IMG/VR virus record: IMGVR_UViG_3300025898_000008 | Location: 1 to 51,056 of that record | Length of the DNA: 51,056 bases | From: a virus | Strand: one strand, 5' to 3' | Part shown: positions 31,460 to 40,678 of the stretch, one piece after another | Numbering within the stretch: position 1 is the first letter of the stretch | How the letters are laid out: every line of letters starts with the position of its first letter | The notes under the pieces: generated by a model | What the model was told of the DNA's origin: nothing | Database searches by the model: none | Seen by the model: the letters and a program-made list of their open reading frames with translations, nothing else | Program-made: the position numbers and the translations under genes

Positions 31460-31602
31460 GCCTTTCTGAGATTGGCCTTCACGGATTTTGATTTAGCTGC
31501 ATCCCGGCGCTGTTTCAGTGCCGCCTCAGACATTGTTTTCTTATGGCCCCTCGCCATCTTTCCGAGTGCGACCGCAGCAGGGCACTTATTTTTCGCGGGC
31601 AT
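31447..31602 (-). CDS. Small basic peptide, 51 aa
   Basis: The frame reads MPAKNKCPAAVALGKMARG, then KKTMSEAALKQRRD and a Lys-rich end KANLRKACKC. It overlaps the stop of the 109-aa gene by 17 bp and the TTG start of the 826-aa gene by 13 bp, forming a three-gene minus-strand operon. Similar small KCPAAxALGxM proteins are familiar to me from phages, function unknown. It is below common length cut-offs and easily missed. Confidence 0.6.
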   Translation of the reverse strand: MPAKNKCPAAVALGKMARGHKKTMSEAALKQRRDAAKSKSVKANLRKACKC

Positions 31603-31915
31603 AGATCGTAATGCTTGGCTTTTGATCGTCCAGATTAGCCGTAAGGTTGGTGTACATCTGCGTTCCGTCCATCCATCTGCGATCTGTTCCCGGCGACCAC
31701 TGCTGATGAATGAGCAACGCTACCGAACAGAGGATCATTGCAACGCCAACGCCAAACGCAATTAGATGGTTGCGGGCTGTGTGATTTGTGGGATGCGATT
31801 TTCTGTAGCGCGCTAATTCAATCCGGTTAATTCTGGCGATTTGGACTGCGCTTAATCCGTCACGATCTGTGATAATCATGCCGGGAAGGAAACCGCTTTC
31901 GTCTTTGAGTGTCAA
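31586..31915 (-). CDS. Small single-pass membrane protein
   Basis: The 109-aa product has an N-terminal cytoplasmic-like part (MTLKDESGFLPGMIITDRD), one clear transmembrane helix (LIAFGVGVAMILCSVALLI, about residues 50-70) and a polar C-terminal domain. It opens the minus-strand cargo operon and diverges from the fibre gene 63 bp away. Function unknown; it could anchor or assist the surface-glycan enzymes. Confidence 0.6.
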   Translation of the reverse strand: MTLKDESGFLPGMIITDRDGLSAVQIARINRIELARYRKSHPTNHTARNHLIAFGVGVAMILCSVALLIHQQWSPGTDRRWMDGTQMYTNLTANLDDQKPSITIYAREK

Positions 31916-31978
31916 CAGAAATAATTCTTGTAAAATTTCCCTGCGCGCAGAAGATGGCGAGATGGTTCCTTTTCGCTA

Positions 31979-34534
31979 GTGCCTGACCAATTAACAACGC
32001 AAATTCTTGACCCCGACCCGACCGATGCTGCGGTTGTCGGGCAAGTTCTCGGCGCGAGAGGCGATATTCAGTTTGAGGAGGACGGTTCGGTTTCCACGAT
32101 CACGGACGGGCAGACCGAAATTGATGTAACGTTTCTCTACGAAAAGGTTCTGGACGATTATCGGTTCATCGAAAATTACGTCGAGAGCCCGATTGCCGAT
32201 CTGCGGGACGTTCAGTGCATCGTCCGGAAAGAGGATCGAAAAACGACGGGGTTCAAAGTTCAGCTTTCGTCCATGCACGTCCCGGCTGGATCAATTTATC
32301 GGTGGCACATCAAAGTCAGAGACGCGCTACAGGTAACACAGCCACCCGACAGTCAGCCGAGATACATTCTTGCAAATCAGTTTCAGCCGGTCAGCGCGCA
32401 ACTGACGATGTTCTCCACATTGCCCGTGCAAGATTTTGGTTTGGGCGCGCTCAACATTGCTGACGGTCCATCGTTCCTGACGTATATCGGGGCGGCGGCA
32501 TCCGGTTCATTCGGCGGACCGTACGTGCCGACAACCAGAACGATCACGGAAGGCGCGGGACTAGCCGGGCACACGTACGATCTGTCCACAAATCGAACAC
32601 TGGCGCTCGGAACACCGTCTGCGCTCACGGTTGCCACAACCAATTCTGTCAGTGGGACGACGCATGCCCATGCAGTCACATCGAGTTCTAATCCAGGCGC
32701 GGCGGCATCGCTTTTGGCAACGGACGCGTCGGGATTTCTGACGGTGGTAAAATTAACGGCTACGGATTCATTGTTCGTAAATAACGCCACAGCCAATCTG
32801 TACCTAAAAGATACGTCAACCGGGATTCAGGCCGCTTCCACGACTGTTCTGAGCTTACTTCCCAATAATTCATTGCGTTCGACCAGTTTCACTTCGGGTT
32901 TGGTCGGGTGGAATATTGATGCTCCCGGCGATGCCGAGTTTAACAATGTCCGGGTGCGCGGAGAGATTCTGGCGTCGGTTTTCAAAGTCAGCGAATTATC
33001 GGCCACGGCGGGAACGTTCGGGGTATTCTTTTCAGCGGCTAATCTATCGGCAGATTTCACGACCCCGGCTGTTTTGTCTTTGGCATTCACGTTTCACGCC
33101 AAAAACTCAGATGCAGGGGCGATGATGTTCGGGGTTGGCGATATTGTCCGGTTCAAAAGCTATACTGGTTCGGGAGTGGCGGATGCATGGGCCACGATTG
33201 CATCTAGAACGAACAACGGAACGACTTCAACGTACTCGGCAACCCTCAATTACGGGAGCACCAACGTAACCTTCAACGCAGGCTCGGCAGTGGTGGATTA
33301 CGGGCCGAGCGGCACGGGGTTTATTACGCTTTCCACGGATGGAACAGTTGGGAGCAGTCCGAACCTGACAATGGCGACCCACTCAGGTTCCCCGTGGAGC
33401 GGGTTTACCACTTTGATGCGGTCGGGGAACTTGAACGGCAGCTACGGCTATAACACGGCTGTTTACGGCGTCGGAATCGGGCAGTACGGGACGAGTGATT
33501 CGTGGCTGACGTTTGACACGACCAATGGAATCAGGATCGGGAACAATACCACGATCTTGGGGCAGTGGGATACAAGCGGTAACATTTTGGTCGGACAACT
33601 CGGGGTGAGTCAGAGCAATGTTTATATTACTGGCGGGGCGATCCAGTTACGGCAAAACACCATCCCGATACTCGGATTGGATACGACAAATGGATTACGC
33701 ATTTTCGATCCTACTAGTGGCGGAACCATTGCGTTAGCTCAATGGGATAACTCAGGAAACATTCTGATCGGTCAGACCGGAGCGGGAGAGGGGAATGTTT
33801 TTATCACTTCGGGTTCAATCAAAATGCGGGTTGGAACTACCGTATTTGGGCAATGGGATACGAGCGGCAACGCCACCTTCGGGAATGTCGCTACGAATCA
33901 GGCCAACGTTTATTGGAACAACTCGAATAAACGTCTCCAATTTCGCGGTTCAACAAGTGGAACAGTCGTCCAAAGCTACATTGACACGGATGGTTCGTTC
34001 ACGAGCGGCAGCGGAAACGTTGTTCTAAATGCTACGGGCCTGAATTTGGCAGCCCCTGCTTCATTAACGGAGAGCGCGTCGGTAAATTTCAAAAGTGGCG
34101 CGAATACGGTCGGACTTGTGACTGATTATTTCGACGGCACAATCAATTTCTTTCAACTCATTGGCTATCTGCCAGCTTCCGATACCACCGGCTGGTGTTA
34201 CTCGGATATTATCGCGACAAATAACACGTCTGGACATTGGGCAGGCTTGCGATGTGTGTCAGTCGGCACGTCGCAACCAGATGTTCCCGACAAGGGTTGG
34301 TTGGCGGCGATTTATTCTGGCGTGACATTTGTCGGCATGTCTATTGGATCGAATAGCCTTTCCCTAAGTGGAACTCTGCCTACGAATATGCTGGATGTTT
34401 ATGGCAGAGTGTCTCTGCAAAATACATCCGCTCCCGGTTCGTCTCCGGCAGGATTGGGACAGCTTTGGGTTGAGAGCGGAGCACTTAAGTACCGGGGTTC
34501 GAGCGGAACCGTTACCACCGTGGCTGTCGCATGA
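31979..34534 (+). CDS. Tail fibre protein with QWD repeats
   Basis: The 851-aa product starts with GTG (MPDQLTTQILDPDPTDAAV). The first about 160 residues form a distinct head-binding-like domain; the rest is Gly/Ser/Thr/Asn-rich beta structure. Repeats of the type GQWDTSGNILVGQ occur three times around residues 525-640. The end (PAGLGQLWVESGALKYRGS) is common at fibre C-termini. Fibres bind host receptors. Its stop overlaps the next fibre gene by ATGA, so the two are probably co-translated. Confidence 0.8.
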   Translation: MPDQLTTQILDPDPTDAAVVGQVLGARGDIQFEEDGSVSTITDGQTEIDVTFLYEKVLDDYRFIENYVESPIADLRDVQCIVRKEDRKTTGFKVQLSSMHVPAGSIYRWHIKVRDALQVTQPPDSQPRYILANQFQPVSAQLTMFSTLPVQDFGLGALNIADGPSFLTYIGAAASGSFGGPYVPTTRTITEGAGLAGHTYDLSTNRTLALGTPSALTVATTNSVSGTTHAHAVTSSSNPGAAASLLATDASGFLTVVKLTATDSLFVNNATANLYLKDTSTGIQAASTTVLSLLPNNSLRSTSFTSGLVGWNIDAPGDAEFNNVRVRGEILASVFKVSELSATAGTFGVFFSAANLSADFTTPAVLSLAFTFHAKNSDAGAMMFGVGDIVRFKSYTGSGVADAWATIASRTNNGTTSTYSATLNYGSTNVTFNAGSAVVDYGPSGTGFITLSTDGTVGSSPNLTMATHSGSPWSGFTTLMRSGNLNGSYGYNTAVYGVGIGQYGTSDSWLTFDTTNGIRIGNNTTILGQWDTSGNILVGQLGVSQSNVYITGGAIQLRQNTIPILGLDTTNGLRIFDPTSGGTIALAQWDNSGNILIGQTGAGEGNVFITSGSIKMRVGTTVFGQWDTSGNATFGNVATNQANVYWNNSNKRLQFRGSTSGTVVQSYIDTDGSFTSGSGNVVLNATGLNLAAPASLTESASVNFKSGANTVGLVTDYFDGTINFFQLIGYLPASDTTGWCYSDIIATNNTSGHWAGLRCVSVGTSQPDVPDKGWLAAIYSGVTFVGMSIGSNSLSLSGTLPTNMLDVYGRVSLQNTSAPGSSPAGLGQLWVESGALKYRGSSGTVTTVAVA
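33556..33915 (+). repeat. Imperfect coding repeats in the first fibre gene
   Basis: Three units begin with CAGTGGGATAC or CAATGGGATAA/C-type sequence at about 33562, 33740 and 33850, encoding GQWDTSGN, AQWDNSGN and GQWDTSGN. Each is followed by GQ...NVYI/NVFI and a beta segment. They are fibre building blocks and may recombine to vary fibre length. Confidence 0.7.
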
Positions 34535-37500
34535 AACAACCAATCCTAAACGGCATCCTAGAATCCCCTCTGGATTGTAATGGGTTTCCGCTGGTCAATC
34601 CAGCCGGGGGCGAATTTGAAGTTCCGTTAACATTCTCGTCGCCGTTACTGCGAACGGTAAACACAATTTCAATTCCTGCTGCTACAGGTTCGGTTGACGG
34701 ATATTTGGCGCACGCAGATTGGAACACGTTCAATAACAAAGTTTCTACGTCCCGTCACGTTAATACGGCTTCACCTTTGGATGGTGGCGGAGCTTTGTCG
34801 GGCGACCTTACTTTATCAATTAGCGTAGCCGGACAATTCAACGACGGCTACCTTTCAGCCGCCGATTGGAACATATTTACCGGGAAACAAGCAGGTAGCG
34901 CCAACCTGACTTCATGGGCGGCGATTACACGGGCAAGTGGATTTGACACGTTTACCGCAACGCCGTCCGTAGCCAATCTCAAAAGCCTGCTGACGAACGA
35001 AACAGATGCGGGATGGGCATTGTTTTCGTTGGCTAACCCTAGCGCAATTACCTTTTTGCGGGTGAACGCTGATAATTCAGTTTCGGCATTGGATGCTACA
35101 ACGTTCCGAACGGCAATAGGGGCTGGGACTGGAGCTGGAAGTGTAACGAGTGTTGGATTGGCGATGCCGAATATTTTTTCGGTATCGAACTCTCCCGTAA
35201 CAACTACTGGAACTCTGACTGTCTCGCTACAGGTTCAAAATCCGCATCTGGTTTTTGCATCAGGTACGGGCGCAGGATCAGTTACACCAACATTTCGTGC
35301 GTTAGTCTCTAGCGATCTGCCGTTAGGGGCGCAGTTGTATGATAATGCAGGAACGCCGAAGTTGGCTGCGGACTTTGGAACTCGCTCATTGTGCGCGAAC
35401 GACGCTTCACAGGTCATATCGTGGAATAACCCAAGTGAAGTGGATTTCTTTGGCGGAAATGCGTCTATTTCAAGTGATGGGAGCGCAGTTTTCGCAATCG
35501 GAACCGCGACGATAGATGCCGATGGATTTCATGGAACATTTTACGGCAATGGTTCCAATTTGACTGGACTTTATGACCTTATTCTGACCGCAAACCAAAG
35601 CGTGCGCCGTAACGCAGGGAACACGGCGTATGAGGCGTTCCAAGCACAACCATATAGTGGAGGGACGCTAAGTATAGCCTCCGGCAAAACCCTCACCGCT
35701 TCTAATACACTCACTCTCTCGGGGACCGATGGATCAACTCTTGCAATCGGTACAGGCGGGACATTAGGGACAGCGGCTTACACATCTTCGGGGGCGTATC
35801 AGCCGATAGACTCTGACCTGACTTCGTGGGCTTCTGTGACGCGGGCCAGCGGCTTCGATACGTTTGTTGCAACTCCCACTAGCGCCAATCTTGCGGCACT
35901 TGTCACTGACGAAAACGGCTCAGGTAAGGTGCTTTTTGCAGCCGGAACGATCAATATAACTAGCGGCAAGACGGTTGCTTTCGGTAATTCCATGACGCTC
36001 AACGGCTTTGATGGAAGCCTGTTTACTTTTCCTAATTTCGGAAGCGATACCGTGGCAGTTCTTGGAGGCGCACAAACTCTAAGCAATAAAACTCTTGCCA
36101 GCCCCACCTTTACCGGGACTGTTACAACGCCGAATCTCACCCTTTCCGGCGACCAAAGTGCAGCGGCATGGACAACGAGTGGTCTGCGAATCGTGGGCGT
36201 GGCGGGCACACTCACAGATACCACATCCAGCGGGACGGTGGCGGCAGCTTACACGAACAAGCTAGGCGGGAACACTATTGCGGCCAGTAGCGCCACCACG
36301 TTCACGGATTACATTTCAAGCTATTTCTCTGAGCCGGTAGCGGGAACCAACGTTACCTTGACGAACAAATACGCCTTGGGCGCGGACAGCTTGAAGGTCG
36401 GGACGAGTAATGCCTTCAAGGTCACGAGCGAAGGTAATGTCACGGTAGCTGGAACCCTGACGCTTCCGGGTGCTTCCATCGCTGACGCTGCGCTCTCGGC
36501 CAACGTGCCGCTGCTGAATGCCGCGAATGTGTTTAGCGCAGCGGGGAACGCTTTCATTTCCCCAAAGATCACGACCGGGATAAATGACGCCAACAACAAC
36601 TCCATGCTCGCTTTCACGGCCACGGGGAGCGCGGTGGAAAAAGCGACTCTTGCGAATGCGGCTAGTGGCGGGTCTCCGCTTTTAACCCTCGGGAGTGCAA
36701 CTATAGCCGCCAATACCGTCGTAAACAGCTTGTTGCTTACGAATACGAATACTGCATCAAGCGGGAACCAAATGTATTCTAGCGCGCTCGTTCTTAGAGG
36801 GAACGGTTGGAGTAGTTCTGGAGGACTTAATAGCACTCCGGTTGATTTCCGAATCTATACCAAGCCGGTGCAAGGCGGCACGGCATCGGCAAATCTGGTA
36901 ATCGAAAGTTCTGTAAATGGCGGGGCATACAACACAGGGGGATTTCTTTACAATTCGGATGGCGCCACTCTGAGCATAACCAATTTGCGACCTAGCACCT
37001 TGCAATTTCAAAGCAGCACAAAGCTTGCAAACGACGCTGATGGAACTTTGCGAATTATTACTAGCTCTAACGGCGATGGAACTATTAGGGTTAATTCCGC
37101 GATAGGTCTGACGAGCAACAGCGGGGGATGGGAAGCCAATAATGGAAATACCAGTCAGTGGATTCCGTTCAAGCTCGGCACCCACGACAGCGGCACGAAC
37201 ACGATCACCAACGGCCTGACTCACGGGCACCAATACAGTAGCGCGCTCACAAATATAGTTGCCGGATTTGGGATAGGTGAATTGTTTAATGCTGACTCGA
37301 CCACAACTCCCGACACGAACATTGGGCGATTTACGTTTGAGTGGGTCGATCCGACGCACGCAACTCGTAAAGCTAGAGGAAAACTTTGGGCCTATGACAC
37401 AGCGGCTCGCGAGTGTATCCGATTCGAGGCGTCTGGTTCTGCTCCGATGGTGGGATTTTATGGACACGCTGCGGCGGCTCAATCTTCGGCATACACGCCA

Positions 37501-37614
37501 ACGAATGTCAGCACGGATCGTTCATGGGATTGTTCGTCCACGAGTTTAAATGAGATCGCCAATGTTCTCGCGACTGTAGTTCAAGACTTGCAGGCAGTTG
37601 GATTGATTGGATAA
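34531..37614 (+). CDS. Large tail fibre protein
   Basis: The 1027-aa product starts MKQPILNGILESPLDCNGF. It carries fibre motifs such as GYLSAADWNIFTGKQ and two copies of a TSWAxxTRASGFDTFxATPxxANL unit (about residues 127 and 431). A VTTPNLTLSG/FTGTVTT-type segment follows in the second half. The C-terminal region ends NEIANVLATVVQDLQAVGL, a short helix typical of trimer ends, after a HAAAAQS segment. Presumably it binds the host receptor. ATGA coupling to the first fibre gene. Confidence 0.8.
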   Translation: MKQPILNGILESPLDCNGFPLVNPAGGEFEVPLTFSSPLLRTVNTISIPAATGSVDGYLAHADWNTFNNKVSTSRHVNTASPLDGGGALSGDLTLSISVAGQFNDGYLSAADWNIFTGKQAGSANLTSWAAITRASGFDTFTATPSVANLKSLLTNETDAGWALFSLANPSAITFLRVNADNSVSALDATTFRTAIGAGTGAGSVTSVGLAMPNIFSVSNSPVTTTGTLTVSLQVQNPHLVFASGTGAGSVTPTFRALVSSDLPLGAQLYDNAGTPKLAADFGTRSLCANDASQVISWNNPSEVDFFGGNASISSDGSAVFAIGTATIDADGFHGTFYGNGSNLTGLYDLILTANQSVRRNAGNTAYEAFQAQPYSGGTLSIASGKTLTASNTLTLSGTDGSTLAIGTGGTLGTAAYTSSGAYQPIDSDLTSWASVTRASGFDTFVATPTSANLAALVTDENGSGKVLFAAGTINITSGKTVAFGNSMTLNGFDGSLFTFPNFGSDTVAVLGGAQTLSNKTLASPTFTGTVTTPNLTLSGDQSAAAWTTSGLRIVGVAGTLTDTTSSGTVAAAYTNKLGGNTIAASSATTFTDYISSYFSEPVAGTNVTLTNKYALGADSLKVGTSNAFKVTSEGNVTVAGTLTLPGASIADAALSANVPLLNAANVFSAAGNAFISPKITTGINDANNNSMLAFTATGSAVEKATLANAASGGSPLLTLGSATIAANTVVNSLLLTNTNTASSGNQMYSSALVLRGNGWSSSGGLNSTPVDFRIYTKPVQGGTASANLVIESSVNGGAYNTGGFLYNSDGATLSITNLRPSTLQFQSSTKLANDADGTLRIITSSNGDGTIRVNSAIGLTSNSGGWEANNGNTSQWIPFKLGTHDSGTNTITNGLTHGHQYSSALTNIVAGFGIGELFNADSTTTPDTNIGRFTFEWVDPTHATRKARGKLWAYDTAARECIRFEASGSAPMVGFYGHAAAAQSSAYTPTNVSTDRSWDCSSTSLNEIANVLATVVQDLQAVGLIG
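34904..34987 (+). repeat. Fibre repeat unit, copy 1
   Basis: Encodes LTSWAAITRASGFDTFTATP and following residues. It matches the unit at 35817..35900 at most amino acids with many synonymous changes. Such units recur in phage fibres. Confidence 0.7.
35817..35900 (+). repeat. Fibre repeat unit, copy 2
   Basis: Encodes LTSWASVTRASGFDTFVATP and following residues, about 0.9 kb after copy 1. It could serve as a site for intragenic recombination. Confidence 0.7.
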
Positions 37615-37620
37615 AAAATT

Positions 37621-37866
37621 ATGGCAACTCTAGGCGCGACTGGTTCGACCGTAACACTCAATTTAATCACGGCAGATACCGGATGGACGGGTAATTCTGA
37701 TGCTGGTGACAAAACGAAAGTCATAGCCAATGCTGCCAGTATCATAACCATCGCGGCGGCGCTTGACCTTGCGGTGACTGGCGCAGGAACGCTATTGCTT
37801 AACACTGCCGAAAAATGTAAGGCCCTTGAGACAGCGTTGGCCGCGCTTAAAGTTCCAAATACATAA
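37621..37866 (+). CDS. Small fibre-associated protein
   Basis: The 81-aa product, MATLGATGSTVTLNLITAD and onward, is small and rich in Ala/Thr/Leu with a helix near the C-terminus (KCKALETALAALKVP). It follows the large fibre gene by 6 bp. A fibre chaperone or cap role is possible but not shown. Confidence 0.6.
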   Translation: MATLGATGSTVTLNLITADTGWTGNSDAGDKTKVIANAASIITIAAALDLAVTGAGTLLLNTAEKCKALETALAALKVPNT

Positions 37867-37883
37867 ACGAATTGGGCCTAATT

Positions 37884-38360
37884 ATGAAATCAATAGTGTT
37901 CGCATTTCTGATCTCATTCACTTCTTGCGCCGGTCCCGCCTACAAAACCGCCGATGCAATCGCCCCTACTTGTCCAGGTTTTCATCAGTACAACCAATGC
38001 GAGCCGTGGGCGCGAGCGTTCAAGACACGAATGGAATCATGGGGCGTGCCTGTTACATTGGTTGGCTACCAATGGTCGCATCATAACGAAACCGTGAACC
38101 ATTTGGCTGCGTTCTGGCGCGATTCTGACGGCTGGTACGCTAGGGACAATTTTAATGGCCCGGTACAAGTGGATTCGTTTAACCGCTACGATTGGAAAAC
38201 AAGGGTGGAGAACTTTGTTTACCCCATGCCAGGAGCAGGATTTGAAGTAGTACCAACGGGAGATTGGCACGTAACGAATGTTCGCATTGTTGATGGAAAC
38301 TGGCGTGGCGTTCAGAGTGCCAGAACTAAGACGGTTCTCGTGCGTCATGGAAGCTTCTAA
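37884..38360 (+). CDS. Putative lipoprotein with a Cys-His-Asp arrangement
   Basis: The 158-aa product starts MKSIVFAFLISFTSCAGPA, a lipoprotein-like signal with Cys15 (FTSC, a weak lipobox). The mature part has CEPWARAFKTRMESWG, then NHLAAFWRDSDGWYARDNF and a beta-rich end. A Cys on a helix followed by His and Asp recalls transglutaminase-like cysteine proteases (BTLCP type); this is inference. A periplasm- or outer-membrane-facing protein near fibre genes could act in lysis or in superinfection exclusion. The ATG at 37884 is preferred over a TTG at 37872. Confidence 0.55.
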   Translation: MKSIVFAFLISFTSCAGPAYKTADAIAPTCPGFHQYNQCEPWARAFKTRMESWGVPVTLVGYQWSHHNETVNHLAAFWRDSDGWYARDNFNGPVQVDSFNRYDWKTRVENFVYPMPGAGFEVVPTGDWHVTNVRIVDGNWRGVQSARTKTVLVRHGSF

Positions 38361-38364
38361 GTCA

Positions 38365-38733
38365 ATGAACGACCGGGACGTTCCGCAACGCGTTCCAATA
38401 AAGGAGCACTTTGAAGCAATTCTGGCAGAAAAGGACAGGAGCTATAAGCAGCGATTTAAGGCACAAGAAAAGGCCGTCCATGCCGCTCTTACCGCAGCCA
38501 AAGAGGCAGTTTCTAAAGCAGAGATCGCGGCTGAAAAACGTTTCGATTCCGTCAACGAGTTTAGGCGCACTCTAGCCGACCAAACGAGCACTTTCATTCC
38601 TAGACCGGAATATACGCAGCGACTCAATTCCATAGATGAAAAGATAAACGCCATTACCCGGATTTGTGTCGGGGCGGTCATGTTAGGGATTGCTGTAATA
38701 ACGGTTGTGCTGTTAATTCTAAGGCATCCATGA
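38365..38733 (+). CDS. Tail-anchored membrane protein
   Basis: The 122-aa product starts MNDRDVPQRVPIKEHFEAI. A long helical coiled-coil part (AHAALTAAKEAVSKAEIAAE style) follows, then a C-terminal transmembrane helix (VGAVMLGIAVITVVLLIL). This layout resembles lysis-region proteins annotated as holin-associated. An alternative ATG at 38347 would add six residues and overlap the previous gene. Its stop is overlapped by ATGA. Confidence 0.65.
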   Translation: MNDRDVPQRVPIKEHFEAILAEKDRSYKQRFKAQEKAVHAALTAAKEAVSKAEIAAEKRFDSVNEFRRTLADQTSTFIPRPEYTQRLNSIDEKINAITRICVGAVMLGIAVITVVLLILRHP

Positions 38734-38792
38734 GTCTGCCCGTAACGAATCCAATTTTGGAAACAATGAAAGCCTCCCAAAATGGCGGATGA
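38730..38792 (+). CDS. Possible 20-aa coupled peptide
   Basis: An ATG overlapping the previous stop (ATGA) opens MSLPVTNPILETMKASQNGG, which itself ends inside the start of the next gene (ATGGCGGATGA). It could act as a translational bridge between the two membrane-protein genes. Too short to be sure. Confidence 0.3.
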   Translation: MSLPVTNPILETMKASQNGG

Positions 38793-39093
38793 AACCGAAG
38801 TGAAGGGGCGCGGCCTAAATCTCAATTCGCTTATCATCACGATAGGCACGTTCGCGATTTGCTACGCGCTGAAATGGATCGGTGGCGTCGTCCTCGACAG
38901 CCAGGCCGATGTGCAGAAGATGAACATGACGTTCACTTCGCTAACGGAAAAAATCACTGACATTAAAGAGCAGATGAAAACCTTTGCGACGAAACAAGAC
39001 TTGGAGGCCGCCCAAAAAGAGCTTGAGAAAAAGCAACTCCAATTTCAAATCGACTCGATGAAAACAAACCAGCCCCCGACAACCAAGAGGTAA
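38782..39093 (+). CDS. Membrane protein with coiled coil
   Basis: The 103-aa product, MADETEVKGRGLNLNSLII and onward, has a transmembrane helix at about residues 16-38 (LIITIGTFAICYALKWIGGVV) followed by a coiled-coil (KEQMKTFATKQDLEAAQKEL). It belongs to the small-membrane-protein cluster before the endolysin. A holin or spanin-like role is possible. Confidence 0.6.
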   Translation: MADETEVKGRGLNLNSLIITIGTFAICYALKWIGGVVLDSQADVQKMNMTFTSLTEKITDIKEQMKTFATKQDLEAAQKELEKKQLQFQIDSMKTNQPPTTKR

Positions 39094-39095
39094 AT

Positions 39096-39230
39096 ATGCT
39101 AAACCACATCATTCAGAACGAGAACGGGACGCCGTCGCCGACGCCTTCGCCTACGCCGCAACCCGTTAGACCGAACGCGCCCGATCCAGCTCCGACACCT
39201 GAGCCGACGCCAGAACCAGCCACGGAATAA
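39096..39230 (+). CDS. Pro/Thr-rich peptide, 44 aa
   Basis: The frame MLNHIIQNENGTPSPTPSP continues with repeated PxP and PEPTPEP units and ends at a TAA. It begins 2 bp after the previous stop. The repetitive composition indicates coding rather than chance. No function recognised. Confidence 0.5.
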   Translation: MLNHIIQNENGTPSPTPSPTPQPVRPNAPDPAPTPEPTPEPATE

Positions 39231-39269
39231 GCTTGCGCGCCGTCTCGTTAGGCGGCATACTCGTTTCCG

Positions 39270-39440
39270 ATGGCAGCAAAACGGAAACGCAGGCCCGTTA
39301 AATTGGACAAGCTGGCGATTCGAGAAGCCGTCAGGGAAGGGATTTTGGAGGCCGTCCAATTCATCAACGTCCGTACCTTATGGGATGCGAAACGGACTTC
39401 GGGCCACACTGACTACCAATTTGAGGTCAAACCAAGATGA
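39270..39440 (+). CDS. Small basic protein, 56 aa
   Basis: The frame reads MAAKRKRRPVKLDKLAIRE, then REGILEAVQFINVRTLWDAK, a short helix-rich basic protein. Its stop overlaps the ATG of the next gene (ATGA, 39437..39440). Family not recognised. Confidence 0.55.
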   Translation: MAAKRKRRPVKLDKLAIREAVREGILEAVQFINVRTLWDAKRTSGHTDYQFEVKPR

Positions 39441-39643
39441 GTTTACCGCGCGCTCAATTCCTGCCTCCTAAACCCCGTCCAATGGTTTTGCCTCAGTCCA
39501 GCAGGCAACGGAGAGAAAAAGAGGTTTTACAGCCATCTACGCTCTCTAAATGGGTTGATGCGCTCTTTATCTCGGGGATTGTGATTGGGGTTTTGGCTTT
39601 GGTAATAGCGGCAATGGTTTTGATCGGGAGTTTTGGGAAATAA
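39437..39643 (+). CDS. Small single-pass membrane protein
   Basis: The 68-aa product starts MSLPRAQFLPPKPRPMVLP. The basic/polar N-terminus precedes one transmembrane helix (ALFISGIVIGVLALVIAAMVL) at about residues 43-63. Coupled by ATGA to the gene before. Part of the lysis-region set of small membrane proteins. Confidence 0.6.
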   Translation: MSLPRAQFLPPKPRPMVLPQSSRQRREKEVLQPSTLSKWVDALFISGIVIGVLALVIAAMVLIGSFGK

Positions 39644-39701
39644 GATGTCACCCGCGAGTCCAGCCCTTCCATTCTACAGATGAGCACTTCCTAGGCGAAT
39701 T

Positions 39702-40025
39702 ATGGAAGCGCACACCGCAAAATTTATCAGCGAAATGAAAGCTTATGCCGCGATGGAAGCGCGCGAGGCGGTCCGTTGCCGAAAGGAATGGCGCGCGTTG
39801 GCAAGTGTGGCGTTTTTGGGCAGTATTGTTTGCCTACCGATTTCGATATTCATGCATTTATGGATTCCTAAATTGTGCGTTATCACAATCGGAATTGCTT
39901 GGTTTTTTGTTGGCAAATCAACTTGGAAACAGGGCGACTTTTTCGCGCGAAAATGGATGGAGCTTCGCGAAGAAGCTTTGCGCTTTGCAAAGGAAGCAGA
40001 GGAACGGTCGAGAACTTCGTGGTGA
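39702..40025 (+). CDS. Two-helix membrane protein
   Basis: The 107-aa product has an N-terminal amphipathic helix, two neighbouring hydrophobic segments (ASVAFLGSIVCLPISIFMHL and LCVITIGIAWFFVG) and a charged C-terminal helix (WMELREEALRFAKEAEERS). Two TM spans with charged ends fit a class II holin-like layout. Its stop overlaps the GTG of the lipoprotein gene (GTGA). Confidence 0.6.
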   Translation: MEAHTAKFISEMKAYAAMEAREAVRCRKEWRALASVAFLGSIVCLPISIFMHLWIPKLCVITIGIAWFFVGKSTWKQGDFFARKWMELREEALRFAKEAEERSRTSW

Positions 40026-40678
40026 ACAAGCTCTGCGCTATCCCAGTAATCTGTTGCTGCTTCCTTTTAGGAGCGTGCGTAACGACTCATAAAACGTACC
40101 AGCCGCCGTCTAACGCCAAGGTTGAAGCGTCCACCAAACAGGTAAAAACCGACATTGCGGCGGCACATCAGCTTGCGACTGATTCACGTAAATCTGTCGT
40201 AGAAGCACAAAAGAACGCGGACACGTTGACGGTGACTTCGGCAACTTTGGAAGGCAAAGCAACGGAACTTGAGGCGGCGGTTCCCGATGCATTCAAACCT
40301 GCCATGCATGAGATTGTGAGCGGAATATCGGAGATGCAAGCCACGGAAGGAACGCTCACGATGAATCTGGCGCAATCGAATACGAAGAACGACGCGCTTG
40401 AGGCTAAACTCGTCCAGTTGGAAACGCATGAGTCGCAGTTGGAACAAAACCAGTCCGAGTATTATGCGAACGCGCAAAAGCTGGCTAACAATGCCACTGC
40501 CGAAAGAGAATTTAGAATTAAGGCCGAGGATCAGTTGGTAAAAGAGAAATGGATTCGGATTCTCTGGAAGATCGGGGGCGGGTTTGTCGTGCTCGTGATT
40601 ATCGCTTTGGTGATTTTGTATTTCACGGGTAATCTGGGAGTCGTTCTGGCGAAAGTTGGGATCAAAGCAGGGGTATAG
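40022..40678 (+). CDS. Candidate unimolecular spanin (lipoprotein with C-terminal TM helix)
   Basis: From GTG 40022 the 218-aa product begins MNKLCAIPVICCCFLLGAC, a lipoprotein signal with lipobox LGAC and lipidated Cys19. The body is a long charged coiled coil (KVEASTKQVKTDIAAAHQL and similar). Near the end is a transmembrane helix (IGGGFVVLVIIALVILYF). Outer-membrane lipid anchor, periplasmic rod and inner-membrane helix in one chain is the definition of a u-spanin, which fuses the two membranes at lysis. It precedes the endolysin by two genes. The upstream in-frame extension to 39875 overlaps the previous gene. Confidence 0.7.
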   Translation: MNKLCAIPVICCCFLLGACVTTHKTYQPPSNAKVEASTKQVKTDIAAAHQLATDSRKSVVEAQKNADTLTVTSATLEGKATELEAAVPDAFKPAMHEIVSGISEMQATEGTLTMNLAQSNTKNDALEAKLVQLETHESQLEQNQSEYYANAQKLANNATAEREFRIKAEDQLVKEKWIRILWKIGGGFVVLVIIALVILYFTGNLGVVLAKVGIKAGV

